Shown: piece after piece, positions 17,243 through 25,451 of the stretch
How positions within the stretch are numbered: the first letter of the stretch is position 1
Layout of the letters: every line of letters starts with the position of its first letter
NCBI GenBank assembly: GCA_964545855.1
Contig: CAZJHD010000007.1
Span: 1-64,000, forward strand
Source: CAZJHD01 sp964545855
GTDB taxonomy: Bacteria; Planctomycetota; UBA1135; JACQFD01
Length of the DNA stretch: 64,000 nt
Reading direction: 5' to 3'
Translations under genes and position numbers: made by a program
Notes under the pieces: generated by a model
What the model saw: only the letters and a program-made list of their open reading frames with translations
Told to the model about the DNA's origin: nothing
The model's database searches: none

Positions 17243-18031
17243 TCAGCGCGCGAGGGCGTTGACCTGCTGCATCATCTCGTCGCTCGAGCGGATCGCCCTC
17301 GAGTTCACCTCGTAGGCGCGCTGCGCGATGATCAGGTTCACGAGCTCCGTCGCGACCTCGACGTTGGAGCGCTCGAGGGTGCCCTGGAGGATCGTGCCGG
17401 CGCCGTTCGAGCCGGCCTGGACGTCCTGCGGTGCGCCGCTCGCGCCCGTCTGGAAGAGCAGGCTCGCGCCGTCGGCGCGGAGACCGGCCGCGTTCGCGAA
17501 GCGCGTGAGGCCGATGCGGCCGACGGTCTGCGCCTCGGCCTGGCCCGCGACGGAGATCGAGACGTTGCCGTCCTTGGCGATCTGCACGGACAGCGCCGTC
17601 GTCGGGATCGTGAGCGGCGGATCGAGCGCGTAGCCCTCGGACGTCACGAGGCGTCCCTGCGCGTCGTAGCTGAAGGTGCCGTTGCGCGTGAAGGCGACCT
17701 CGCCGGAGGGGAGACGGACCTTGAAGAACCCTTCTCCCTGGATCGCGACGTCGAGGGGCCGCCCGGTGATCTCGGGCACGCCCTGGGAGACGACGCGCGT
17801 CGTCGCCGCCACCTCGGTGCCCGAGCCGATCTGCAGGCCCGTGGGGAGGACCTGACCCGTGCTCGACGTCGCGCCGGGGGATTGGAGCGTCGAGTAGAGG
17901 AGATCGCGGAACTGCACCTGGCTCCGCTTGAAGGCGGTCGTGTTCACGTTCGCGAGGTTGTTCGCGATGACGTCCACGTTCAGCTGCTGTCCCTTCATCC
18001 CGGTCGCTGCGGTGTAGAGAGCTCGAATCAC
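17243..18031 (-). CDS. flgG: Flagellar distal rod protein
   Basis: 262 residues from GTG 18031, the usual FlgG length. The N-terminus has the rod-family motif (GQQLNVDVIANNLANVNTTA, then FKRSQVQFRDLLYSTL). The middle has LDVAIQGEGFFKV, and the C-terminus LERSNVEVATELVNLIIAQR and AYEVNSRAIRSSDEMMQQ. FlgG makes the distal rod that passes through the P and L rings, whose genes follow in the same operon. It starts 25 bp after flgF. Confidence 0.96.
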   Translation of the reverse strand: MIRALYTAATGMKGQQLNVDVIANNLANVNTTAFKRSQVQFRDLLYSTLQSPGATSSTGQVLPTGLQIGSGTEVAATTRVVSQGVPEITGRPLDVAIQGEGFFKVRLPSGEVAFTRNGTFSYDAQGRLVTSEGYALDPPLTIPTTALSVQIAKDGNVSISVAGQAEAQTVGRIGLTRFANAAGLRADGASLLFQTGASGAPQDVQAGSNGAGTILQGTLERSNVEVATELVNLIIAQRAYEVNSRAIRSSDEMMQQVNALAR

Positions 18032-18056
18032 GGTCGTGGCCTCGGGGAGACTCGGA

Positions 18057-18770
18057 TCAGGAAGACGTGGAGGTGCGCTGCTCGATCTCGTCGACGGTGC
18101 GGAGCGCGCGCGCCGAGGATTCGAAGGCGCGGCTCACGGTCACGAGGCTCACGAGCGCGTCGACTGCGTTCGCGTTGCTCCGCTCCAGGTAGCCGCTCTT
18201 CACGATGGCGAGGGACGGGCTCTCGACGGCTCCGTTCGCCTTGAAGCGGAAGTTGCCCTCGGGCGCGATCCGCGCCGGATCCGAGAGCGTGACCATCACG
18301 ACGCGCGCGCCCGTGGCTCGCCCGTCCTGGCTGATGCGCCCGGCCTCGTCGACGAAGATCGGATCGTCGGGGCTCGGGATCGACCCCTCCAGCACGAGGC
18401 GGTCGCCGTGGACGTTCACGAGGCCCCCGTCGGGAGTCGGGAGGAAAGGTCCTCCGCGCGTGTAGCGGATGCCGTCGCGCGTCTCGAGCTTGAAGAAGCT
18501 CGGGTTCGCACTGGGCGCGTCCTGGATCGCGAAGTCGTAGGCGCTCGCCGTCGGCGTGAGGGCGCCCTGACTCCAGTCGGTCCTCTGCTCGAGACGCGGC
18601 GCGGGGAAGCGGGCGTTCGCGGAGCCCATCGACCGGGCGAAGCTGCCGATGGCGACCTTCTGGCTCTTGAATCCCGTGGTCGACACGTGCGCGAGGTTGT
18701 GCGCGATCGCGTCCTGCATGTCCACCAGGGCGCTCAGGGATGCGGCGGCGCTGAAGAGGGCGTTGCTCAT
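18057..18770 (-). CDS. flgF: Flagellar proximal rod/basal-body protein, FlgF-like
   Basis: 237 residues from ATG 18770. It shares the rod-family ends (SALVDMQDAIAHNLAHVSTT, then GFKSQKVAIG) and a C-terminal LERSNANAVDALVSLVTVSR. The central segment (YDFAIQDAPSANPSFFKLET) is shorter than in FlgG. As the first gene of the operon, before flgG, it best fits FlgF; a generic hook-basal body protein is the alternative. A sigma-54-type promoter ends 20 bp upstream, leaving an expected leader of about 9 nt. Confidence 0.85.
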   Translation of the reverse strand: MSNALFSAAASLSALVDMQDAIAHNLAHVSTTGFKSQKVAIGSFARSMGSANARFPAPRLEQRTDWSQGALTPTASAYDFAIQDAPSANPSFFKLETRDGIRYTRGGPFLPTPDGGLVNVHGDRLVLEGSIPSPDDPIFVDEAGRISQDGRATGARVVMVTLSDPARIAPEGNFRFKANGAVESPSLAIVKSGYLERSNANAVDALVSLVTVSRAFESSARALRTVDEIEQRTSTSS

Positions 18771-19174
18771 GGGACCGTCGAGTGGAGGCGCAATCCGGTT
18801 GCCATCCCCGGCGTCGTGCGTCTCGCAACGGGTTGCGCCCGAGCGGGTGCGGTGGAGGAGCCCCAACCCCGGAGCGAGACGGAAAGCTCTTCCCACCGCG
18901 CGCGCGTCCGCAGGGAAAGGGATTCCGACGCATCGGGGACGCGGCGGCGAGGCTCCGCGCCGCGCGGTCCCGCCGTCGCTCCGGACGCGGGCGTCCCGCA
19001 CGCGCGCGCCGCGCGCGCCCTGGACCTCGACGGTCGATCGCGCGCGGTCCTCGCAAGTCGCGCGTGCGGGTCGGCCTGCGTCGGAGGATTCCCGGCGCTC
19101 GAGGAATTCGCGACCGCGTCGCGCGGCGACGCGCTTCCGGAATGCCGCGCCCGTCCGGGATGCGGCACGGAGCC
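18771..19174. other. 404-bp divergent intergenic region with flagellar promoter
   Basis: No gene is supported here. It separates flgF (minus) from the sigma-factor gene (plus). Next to flgF it holds the sigma-54-type site at 18790-18804. The rest is GC-rich with no clear plus-strand promoter or hairpin. An enhancer site for a sigma-54 activator could lie here but none can be identified by eye. Confidence 0.6.
18790..18804 (-). promoter_or_regulatory. Sigma-54 (RpoN) type promoter of the flagellar operon
   Basis: Read on the minus strand the site is TGGCAACCGGATTGC. It matches TGGCA-N6-TTGC, with GG and GC separated by exactly 10 bases as the -24/-12 elements require. The predicted start, about 12 bases after the -12 GC, lies near 18779, about 9 nt before the flgF ATG. 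Sigma-54 control of rod and hook genes is common in flagellated bacteria. Confidence 0.8.
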
Positions 19175-19810
19175 ATGGAGCCGATGACGACGCGACCTCC
19201 CGACGAAGCGATGGAGGCGGCGTTCCGCGAGACGCGGCGCCGCTGGCTCGGATACCTCGGTCGCTGGATCCACGATCGCCACCGTGCGGAGGACGCGCTG
19301 CAGGACCTCTGGGTGGAGGCTCTCGAGTCGGGGCTGATCGCTTCCGGCGGCTCGGCCTCGGAGCGAGCGGCGGATCGCCTCGGCAGGCTCGTGCCGCGCG
19401 TCGCGTCTCGGGTGCGGCGGCGCTTCCGGCCGCTCCGCGCCGACGAGCTCGAGCGGATCCATGCCGAGCGCTCGGTCGTGGACCGGCGGTGGATCGTGGA
19501 CGGCAGGGCGTTCACCGCCGAGGAGGTGCTCGTCTGCGTGCGCGCGGAGCTCGACGCCCTGGGCGAGCGCGACGGCGCCTTGCTCCGCCGCCGCTACGAG
19601 GACCGCCGGCCTGCTTCGGCCATGGCGCGCGAGGTGGGGCTCTCGCGCGACGCGGTGCAATCGCGCCTGAAGCGCGGCCGCGTGCGTCTCCGGGAGGCCG
19701 TCGCGAGGCGCCTGCGCGCGCGCGAGGTGGAGCCGCGCCCCGAGGAACTCTCTCGCGCCGTCGCTCCGGATGGTCCGGAGCGTGCGCGAGAGCGAGGAGT
19801 CGTTCGATGA
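19175..19810 (+). CDS. ECF-like sigma-70 family RNA polymerase sigma factor
   Basis: 211 residues from ATG 19175; ATG 19184 is an equally possible start. Region 2 is visible as RRRWLGYLGRWIHDRHRAED, then ALQDLWVEAL. Region 4 is LRRRYEDRRPASAMAREVGL, then SRDAVQSRLKRGRVRLREAV, a helix-turn-helix for the -35 element. The link between them is short, as in ECF sigma factors. It overlaps the next gene (ATGA), so the two are co-translated. No anti-sigma gene is adjacent; the coupled secreted repeat protein takes the place where one would be expected. Confidence 0.8.
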   Translation: MEPMTTRPPDEAMEAAFRETRRRWLGYLGRWIHDRHRAEDALQDLWVEALESGLIASGGSASERAADRLGRLVPRVASRVRRRFRPLRADELERIHAERSVVDRRWIVDGRAFTAEEVLVCVRAELDALGERDGALLRRRYEDRRPASAMAREVGLSRDAVQSRLKRGRVRLREAVARRLRAREVEPRPEELSRAVAPDGPERARERGVVR

Positions 19811-20682
19811 GTGCTATGCAGTCTCGATGGTGGATCGGAAGCGTGTTCCTCCTGCTGGGCGTGACGGCGGCAGGAGCGTCGGCGGCGCCGGCTCCGGGTC
19901 GCGCGGTGGCCGCGGTCGGCGTGCCGGCGCTGGCCGGCGATGCGCCGGGCAAGGAGGCGGACGCGAAGGCGCAGCTTCGCAAGGCCGACGAGGCGCGGCG
20001 GGCGATCCGGGGGAAGGGTGTCGCGCGGCGCGAGGGAGCCGAGATCGCGGCCGCGGCCTACGAGGCGGTCCTGTCGCACTTCCCGGACGCGAAGAGCGAG
20101 ACGTCGACGGCCGCCTTCCGCCTCGGGGAGCTGCGCCGCCAGCTCGGGGATCTGGAGGCGGCGAAGAAGGCCTTCGCGCAGGTGGTCGCGATCGGCGGCG
20201 ACCGCAGGCTCTCGGCGAGGGCCGTCCTGGAGACCGCCCACGTGCTGCGTCGCGCGAAGGAGCTCGGGAAGGCGATGGACGCCTACCGGCGCGTCGCGAC
20301 GGACTTCGCCGACGAGGCGCCGACGCGCGACGACGCGCTCTACTGGATCGGGTCGCTCCACGCGCAGGCGAAGGACCTCGGCAAGGCGCGCGAGGCCTGG
20401 CAGGCGGTGGCCGATCGGGGAGCCGACCCGCTCGACCGGGTGCGTGCCTTCGACCGGATCGCGCGCACCTGGATCCAGCAGGACGACCTGAAGGAGGCGG
20501 CGCGGACGATCGAGGCGGCGAAGCTGGCGCTCCACGACGTGGCGGCCGACCCGTCGACGCGAGGCGCTCGCGTGCGCAAGGCGCTCGATCGGATGAAGGC
20601 CGTGCGCGACCTGGAGCGGCGTCAGGGGAAGCCCGAGGCGGGGAAGGACGCCGGCGACGAGGACGCGGACGAGATCGACTGA
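19807..20682 (+). CDS. Secreted TPR-repeat protein coupled to the sigma factor
   Basis: 291 residues from ATG 19807. A signal peptide (SRWWIGSVFLLLGVTAAGAS) is followed by about five TPR-like helical pairs from residue 55 to 270 (AAFRLGELRRQLGDLEAAKK, ALYWIGSLHAQAKDLGKARE, RAFDRIARTWIQQDDLKEAA). The tail is acidic (DAGDEDADEID). The layout resembles YbgF/BamD-type periplasmic scaffold proteins. The 4-bp overlap with the sigma gene suggests that the two are made together. Function unknown. Confidence 0.7.
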   Translation: MSAMQSRWWIGSVFLLLGVTAAGASAAPAPGRAVAAVGVPALAGDAPGKEADAKAQLRKADEARRAIRGKGVARREGAEIAAAAYEAVLSHFPDAKSETSTAAFRLGELRRQLGDLEAAKKAFAQVVAIGGDRRLSARAVLETAHVLRRAKELGKAMDAYRRVATDFADEAPTRDDALYWIGSLHAQAKDLGKAREAWQAVADRGADPLDRVRAFDRIARTWIQQDDLKEAARTIEAAKLALHDVAADPSTRGARVRKALDRMKAVRDLERRQGKPEAGKDAGDEDADEID

Positions 20683-20851
20683 GCCGCGGCGGAGCCGCCG
20701 CGCTCGGCAGCTCCCGACCCGGAGGTGGACGCACGCGACGCCCGCAGCGGCGGCGCCTCGTGCGTTCTCCTCCGGGAGTCGAGCCGCCCGGTCGCTACTC
20801 TTCCGCGCCACGAGTCGCGCCCGGCGACTCCGAAGGCCTTCGCCTTCCCCG

Positions 20852-22567
20852 ATGCGCGTCCCTCGGATCCGGCTCCGCCCTCGCGACCTCGCGATCACCC
20901 TCGGCGTGCTCGGGAGCGCCCTGCTCCTGGGTCTCGCCGGCCAGTGGCTCGGGCCATCGTCCGTGAGCGTGCCCGACGAGGCGCCGGGTCTCGCCGTCTC
21001 GGCGCTGTCGTCGCTGTTCCGGATGGCGCTCGCCTTCGCCCTCGCGCTCGCCTTCGCGATTCCCTACGGGCTGCTGGCGGCGACGCAGCCCGCCACGAGG
21101 CGCTACCTGCTGCCTCTCCTCGACGTGGCGCAGTCGGTGCCGATCCCGGCGCTCTTCCCGGTCGTCGTCGTCGTCTTCATCCAGACCTCCGGGGCTCTCT
21201 TCGGGCAGGAGAGGTTCGGAGTCGAGGCGGCCTGCGTCTTCCTGATCTTCAGCGTGCAAGTCTGGAACCTGGCCTTCGGCGTCTACGAGGCGGTGACGCA
21301 GATCCCTGGCGACCTCCGGCGCGCGGCGGACAGCTTCGGTCTCGGGGCGACGGATCGGTTCCTCCGACTCTACCTCCCCGCGTCGATCCCGAAGCTCGTC
21401 TACAACTCGATCGCGTCCTGGGCGAACGGCTGGTACTTCCTGACCCTCTGCGAGATCGTCGACTCGACGCATCGCGTCCGCGGGATCGGGTCCTACCTGA
21501 GCGACGCCGTCTATCCGGTGTTCCAGCCCATCCGATTCGCGACCGGGCTCTGCGTCGTCCTCGTGGTGGTGGTGGTCCTGGAATTCCTCCTGTGGCGCCC
21601 GCTCACCGCCTGGTCCGCGAAGTACCGCTACGACGCGATCCGCGAGGGCGAGGAGCAGACCTCCGTCGTCCTCGACTGGTGGCGGCGCTCCGACGTGTCG
21701 CTGCGCGCGCGTTCGGCCGTCTCCCGGCTCGGTAGGGCCCTTGGCGTCGTGGGGTCGCGGATCGCCGCCGTCGTGCCGACGCCGCAGCCGCGGACGGCGG
21801 GCCGCCTCGTGCGCGCGCTCGCGACGTCGAGCTACTACGGCTTCTTCGGCGGGCTCGTCGCCCTCGGCCTGGCGGCGCTCCTGGCGCTCGGGTTCACGCT
21901 CGCGAAGCCCTGGCCGGAGGATGCAGCGACGGTGCCCATCGCTCTCGTGAAGTCGGGATCGCGGATCTTCCTCGCCTACGTGCTGACGCTCGCCTGGACG
22001 ATCCCCGTCGCTCTCTGGGTGGGCCGGAGCCCGAGGCGCGACCGCTGGGTCACTCCCGGCGCCGAGATGCTCGCCGCCGTTCCCGCGGTCGCCGTGTGGC
22101 CGATCCTCGGGAAGCTCTTCCAGCCGGTCTTCGGAACGAACGCCACGGCCGTCGTGATGCTCATGACCGGCATGCAGTGGTACGTGCTGTTCAACCTCAT
22201 CGAGGGAGTGAAGCGACTCCCGGCGGATCTCGACGAGGCGGCGCAGTCGCTCGGTCTCCGCGGCCTCGCGAAGGTGCGTCGCATCTTCATCCCCGTGATG
22301 ACGCCGGCGCTCGTCACGGGCAGCGTGACGGCCTGGGGAGGCGGATGGAACGCCCTCAACGTGGCGGAGCGCTTCCACGTCGGCGACCAGGTGTTCGAGT
22401 GCGATGGCATCGGCTCGCGTCTCGTGCAGGCGACCGTCGTCCAGTACGATCCCGCCAGTCTCGCCCTTAACATGCTCGCGATGCTCGTCGCCGTCGCCGT
22501 GATCAACCGGCTGGTGTGGCATCGCCTCTACGACGCGGCCGAGTCTCGCTACTCGCTCGACGCGTAG
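20852..22567 (+). CDS. NitT/TauT-type ABC transporter permease, two fused permease domains
   Basis: 571 residues from ATG 20852. Two MetI-like inner-membrane units are joined in one chain. The first runs about 50-265 with the coupling loop VYEAVTQIPGDLRRAADSFG. The second runs about 330-560 with the coupling loop LIEGVKRLPADLDEAAQSLG. Each unit has about six membrane helices, so the fused chain alone could form the channel. ATPase and AAA-associated genes follow. No periplasmic substrate-binding protein gene is nearby, so the substrate and even the direction are unknown. Nitrate, taurine or alkanesulfonate type is family knowledge only. Confidence 0.9.
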   Translation: MRVPRIRLRPRDLAITLGVLGSALLLGLAGQWLGPSSVSVPDEAPGLAVSALSSLFRMALAFALALAFAIPYGLLAATQPATRRYLLPLLDVAQSVPIPALFPVVVVVFIQTSGALFGQERFGVEAACVFLIFSVQVWNLAFGVYEAVTQIPGDLRRAADSFGLGATDRFLRLYLPASIPKLVYNSIASWANGWYFLTLCEIVDSTHRVRGIGSYLSDAVYPVFQPIRFATGLCVVLVVVVVLEFLLWRPLTAWSAKYRYDAIREGEEQTSVVLDWWRRSDVSLRARSAVSRLGRALGVVGSRIAAVVPTPQPRTAGRLVRALATSSYYGFFGGLVALGLAALLALGFTLAKPWPEDAATVPIALVKSGSRIFLAYVLTLAWTIPVALWVGRSPRRDRWVTPGAEMLAAVPAVAVWPILGKLFQPVFGTNATAVVMLMTGMQWYVLFNLIEGVKRLPADLDEAAQSLGLRGLAKVRRIFIPVMTPALVTGSVTAWGGGWNALNVAERFHVGDQVFECDGIGSRLVQATVVQYDPASLALNMLAMLVAVAVINRLVWHRLYDAAESRYSLDA

Positions 22568-22571
22568 TCCC

Positions 22572-23330
22572 GTGCGTCCCACTCCGATCGTCCAGCTCGA
22601 CAACGTCCGCAAGGCGTTCCGGCGGGAGCACGTGGAGAGCGTCGTCCTCGACGGCGTGTGCCTCGACGTCGCCGACGGGGAGTTCCTCGCCATCGTCGGG
22701 CCCTCGGGCGTCGGGAAGTCGACGCTCCTGCGGCTGATGACCGGGCTCGCGACGCCGACGGCGGGGCGCATCCTCTTCGAGGGCCGGGAGCTGCGCGGCG
22801 TGAACCTCGACTCGGCGATGGTCTTCCAGTCCTTCGCGGTGTTCCCGTGGCTCACGGTGGAGCAGAACGTCCGGCTCGGGCTCGAGGCGCGGCGCGTCGA
22901 TCCGTCGGTGCAGAAGTCGCGCGTCGCCTACTACCTCGACAAGGTGGGTCTCGACGGGAGCGAGGAGGCCTATCCGCGCGAGCTCTCGGGCGGGATGAAG
23001 CAGAGGGTCGGTCTCGCACGGGCCCTCGCCGTCGAGCCGAAGCTCCTCGTGATGGACGAGCCCTTCTCGGCACTCGACGCGCTCACCTCCGTGAGCCTTC
23101 GCGACGAACTCCTGGAGATCTGGGCGGACCCGAACCTGCCGGTGAACACGGTCGTGCTCGTCACCCATCTCATCGAGGAGGCGGTGGAGCTGGCGGATCG
23201 GGTGGTCGTCCTGGCCGGAGAGCCGGGCCGGGTCCGGGAGGACATCCGCAACGTCCTGCCCCGGCCACGGGAGAAGAACTCCCCGCCCTTCAACGAGATG
23301 GTGGACCGGGTTTTCTCGGCCATCGTCTGA
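22572..23330 (+). CDS. NitT/TauT-type ABC transporter ATP-binding protein
   Basis: 252 residues from GTG 22572, 4 bp after the permease stop. Walker A is GPSGVGKST (about 44-52), the signature is LSGGMKQR and Walker B is LLVMDEPFSALD, followed by the switch histidine in VLVTHLIEEAVELADR. The QSFAVFPWLTVEQN loop matches nitrate/taurine transporter ATPases. It drives the fused permease encoded just before it. Confidence 0.92.
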   Translation: MRPTPIVQLDNVRKAFRREHVESVVLDGVCLDVADGEFLAIVGPSGVGKSTLLRLMTGLATPTAGRILFEGRELRGVNLDSAMVFQSFAVFPWLTVEQNVRLGLEARRVDPSVQKSRVAYYLDKVGLDGSEEAYPRELSGGMKQRVGLARALAVEPKLLVMDEPFSALDALTSVSLRDELLEIWADPNLPVNTVVLVTHLIEEAVELADRVVVLAGEPGRVREDIRNVLPRPREKNSPPFNEMVDRVFSAIV

Positions 23331-23460
23331 CGCGTCCATGCAATCGCTCCCGCGCCGCAGGCTCGCCCCAGGGCAGGACTTGCGGAGGCTCGGCGCTTCA
23401 CGCGCCTGGCACTCCGGGCCGTCTCCCGTCTCCGCGCCGACTCCGTCCCTCCTCGCCTGA

Positions 23461-23466
23461 TAGACT
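23461..23466 (+). promoter_or_regulatory. Candidate -10 box TAGACT, short leader
   Basis: TAGACT lies 14 nt before ATG 23481. Identical TAGACT boxes precede the genes at 28081 and 34240. No good -35 is visible. With a start about 6-7 nt downstream, the leader would be under 10 nt. Confidence 0.35.
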
Positions 23467-23480
23467 CCGCCGTCTCACCG

Positions 23481-24056
23481 ATGTTCGCCGAACCCATTCC
23501 GGCCGTCGGGGTCACCGAGATCCTCGGCCTCCTGACGGTCCTGGACGATCACGGCGGGAGCGCCGACGTCTATCGCCTCGCGCAGGAGCTGCAGCTCGAC
23601 TCCTCCGAGCTGCTCCCGGCCCTGAGGGGCGCCGAGATCCTCGGGCTCGTCCACACGCCGGGAGGAGACGTGGTCCTGCTGCCCCTCGGGAAGAAGGTGA
23701 CCGAGGGCGACGTGAACACGCGCAAGTCGCTCATCCGCGAGCAGATGGAGAAGCTGCCGCTGATCCGCTTCTTCATCGAGTTCCTTTCGAACCACCCGGA
23801 GAAAGCGGTCGAGAAGGAGGAGATCCTCGAGGAGCTCGTGGTGCTGCTTCCCTCGCACGACCCCGAGGACCTCTACGCGACCCTCCTCAAGTGGGGCCGC
23901 TACGCCGAGGTCTTCGGCTTCAGCCACGACACGGGGAGGTTCTTCCTGAACACGCGTGGACGCCGCCGGCGCACGTCACCCGCGGGGTCCCAGGGGAGCG
24001 ACGGATCGAACGGAAGCCGGTCGGGGACGTCGGACGCCTCGGGCACGGACGGCTGA
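23481..24056 (+). CDS. AAA-associated domain protein (AAA_assoc_C type) of ABC transporter cluster
   Basis: 191 residues from ATG 23481. It is made of winged-helix-like units: VTEILGLLTVLDDHGGSADV, then YRLAQELQLDSSELLPALRG, and later LLPSHDPEDLYATLLKWGRY with FFLNTRG at the end. This matches the domain usually found fused to, or next to, the ATPase of a NitT/TauT-like transporter, where it is thought to regulate it. The last 35 residues are low-complexity Ser/Gly/Asp. It has its own candidate -10 box despite being downstream of the transporter genes. Confidence 0.75.
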   Translation: MFAEPIPAVGVTEILGLLTVLDDHGGSADVYRLAQELQLDSSELLPALRGAEILGLVHTPGGDVVLLPLGKKVTEGDVNTRKSLIREQMEKLPLIRFFIEFLSNHPEKAVEKEEILEELVVLLPSHDPEDLYATLLKWGRYAEVFGFSHDTGRFFLNTRGRRRRTSPAGSQGSDGSNGSRSGTSDASGTDG

Positions 24057-24125
24057 GCGACGACGCGCGCGCCTGCGCCCGCCGCCACGGCGACGCCGGC
24101 GAGCGGCGCGGACGGGCCCGTTCGT

Positions 24126-24965
24126 TCACCTCTCCAGGGCGAGGAGCGCGCGGTGCACGGCGTCGAAGGTGCCCGGGAGCGTCGACGTTCCGGCCGTGAG
24201 CCCAACGGTCACCGCGCCGGCGAGACGCTCCGGCTGGAGCTCCTCCGCCGACGAGATGCGGAAGGCGCGGACCCCCGCGCGCTCCGCGGCCGCCACCAGC
24301 TCCTGCGCGTTGCGGGAGCGGGCGCCACCGACGACGACGAGCAGGTCGACGGCGTCGAGCAGCTCGGCGAGAGCCTCCTGGCGATCCCGCGTCGGGCGGC
24401 AGACCGTGTCCGCGATGGCGACATCGGCGCGCGGGTTCGCGTCACGGACCGCGCGCGCCGCGTCGGCGAAGACGTCGGGAGGCGTGGTCGTCTGGGAGAG
24501 CACGCCGATCCGCGGCGCGCCCAGGTCGCGCGCCTCCGCGGCCGATGCGATGACGACGTGCGCGCGCAGGTCGCCCGTGAGGCCGCGCACCTCGACATGA
24601 TCGGCGCGGCCCACGACGACGACGAGGCGATCCTCCGCGTCGAAGCGGCGCGCGGCCTCGTGGGCGTTGCGTACGAGGGGACAGGTCGTGTCGATGACGG
24701 AGAGGCCGGCCGCGTCGTAGCGCGCCCGCTCGTGGTCGCTCGTGCCGTGCGCCGTGACGAGAACGGCGCCGTCGCGGGGGATCTCGCCGGAGGACTCGCC
24801 GACGGATCGGAATCCCCGCGCGGCGAGCCGGCGCCCCACCTCCTCGTTGTGGACGAGCTCGCCGAGGATCGTCACGCGCTCCGGCTCCTCGACGGCTTCC
24901 GCCATCGCGAGCGCGTCGCGCACGCCGAAGCACATGCCGTAGAAACGGGGGATCAAGACCTGCAT
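24126..24965 (-). CDS. ispH: 4-hydroxy-3-methylbut-2-enyl diphosphate reductase, copy 1
   Basis: 279 residues from ATG 24965. IspH makes IPP and DMAPP in the last MEP-pathway step with a [4Fe-4S] cluster. The three cluster cysteines are present: FYGMCFGVRDA (Cys12), DTTCPLV and DTVCRPTRDRQ. The substrate histidines are seen in GELVHN and VTAHGT, and the catalytic His-x-Glu in ADHVEVRG. SQTTTP and a GTSTLPGTF end loop complete the site. A second, rather different ispH lies at 39193-40155. An 18-bp motif shared with the regulator operon ends 22 bp upstream of the start. Confidence 0.92.
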   Translation of the reverse strand: MQVLIPRFYGMCFGVRDALAMAEAVEEPERVTILGELVHNEEVGRRLAARGFRSVGESSGEIPRDGAVLVTAHGTSDHERARYDAAGLSVIDTTCPLVRNAHEAARRFDAEDRLVVVVGRADHVEVRGLTGDLRAHVVIASAAEARDLGAPRIGVLSQTTTPPDVFADAARAVRDANPRADVAIADTVCRPTRDRQEALAELLDAVDLLVVVGGARSRNAQELVAAAERAGVRAFRISSAEELQPERLAGAVTVGLTAGTSTLPGTFDAVHRALLALER

Positions 24966-24969
24966 GGTC

Positions 24970-24987
24970 GACTTGGCATCACAAAGT
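24970..24987. promoter_or_regulatory. Candidate operator GACT-N7-ACAAAGT, copy 1 (upstream of ispH)
   Basis: The 18-bp site shares all 11 fixed bases and the spacing with the site at 26125-26142. It sits 4-22 bp before the ispH start, on the 3' side of the winged-helix regulator gene. On the minus strand it reads ACTTTGT-N7-AGTC, a degraded palindrome. Confidence 0.45.
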
Positions 24988-25067
24988 TCGTGGGCGATGG
25001 CTGGGTGGGAACGGTTCGAGGAGGATCGATCGGGAGAGCTCGACCGAGGACGTGGGGCGCGGCGCCC

Positions 25068-25451
25068 TCAGGCGGGAGCGAGGCCCCGTCCGGAATCCGA
25101 GGCGCGCGAGGCCGCCGCCGCCGTGCGCACGGCCGTCTCGAGCGCGTCCAGGTACTCGAGGAACTGGGCGCGGCCCTCCTTCGACAACCGGCAGAGGGTG
25201 CGGGGACGACCGCGCTGCGTGCTCTTCCAGGCCTCGACGACGCCCGCCTCCCGCAGGCACTGCAGGTGGCGGCTCAGATTCCCGTCCGTGAGGCCGCAGA
25301 GCTCCTTCAGGTCGTTGAAGAGGAGACCCTCGCTGCGCCCCGCGAGCGACGTGAGGATCGCGAGGCGCGCCGGCTCGTGGAACAGACGCTTCAGGCCCTC
25401 GAAGGCGTAGCGCGGCGTGGCGGGACCGCGCGATCGGCGCGCCGGTGTCAC
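25068..25451 (-). CDS. Winged-helix transcriptional regulator (ArsR/MarR-like)
   Basis: 127 residues from GTG 25451, overlapping the membrane-protein stop (GTGA). The fold is LKRLFHEPARLAILTSLAGR, then LLFNDLKELCGLTDGNLSRH as the recognition helix and a wing (WKSTQRGRPRTLCRLSKEGR). Such regulators often sit with a small membrane protein and bind sites near their own promoter. Two copies of an ACTTTGT-type site flank this pair, one before the membrane gene and one before ispH, so autoregulation and control of ispH are proposed. Confidence 0.8.
   Translation of the reverse strand: MTPARRSRGPATPRYAFEGLKRLFHEPARLAILTSLAGRSEGLLFNDLKELCGLTDGNLSRHLQCLREAGVVEAWKSTQRGRPRTLCRLSKEGRAQFLEYLDALETAVRTAAAASRASDSGRGLAPA

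Noticed and set aside
18782..19174. Extended N-terminus of the sigma factor from 18782
   Set aside because: The extra 131 residues are Arg-rich without family similarity and cover the flagellar promoter region.
20831..20842. 12-bp perfect palindrome CGAAGGCCTTCG before the permease gene
   Set aside because: It is a self-complementary word without a second copy or T-run nearby, so no regulatory role can be argued.
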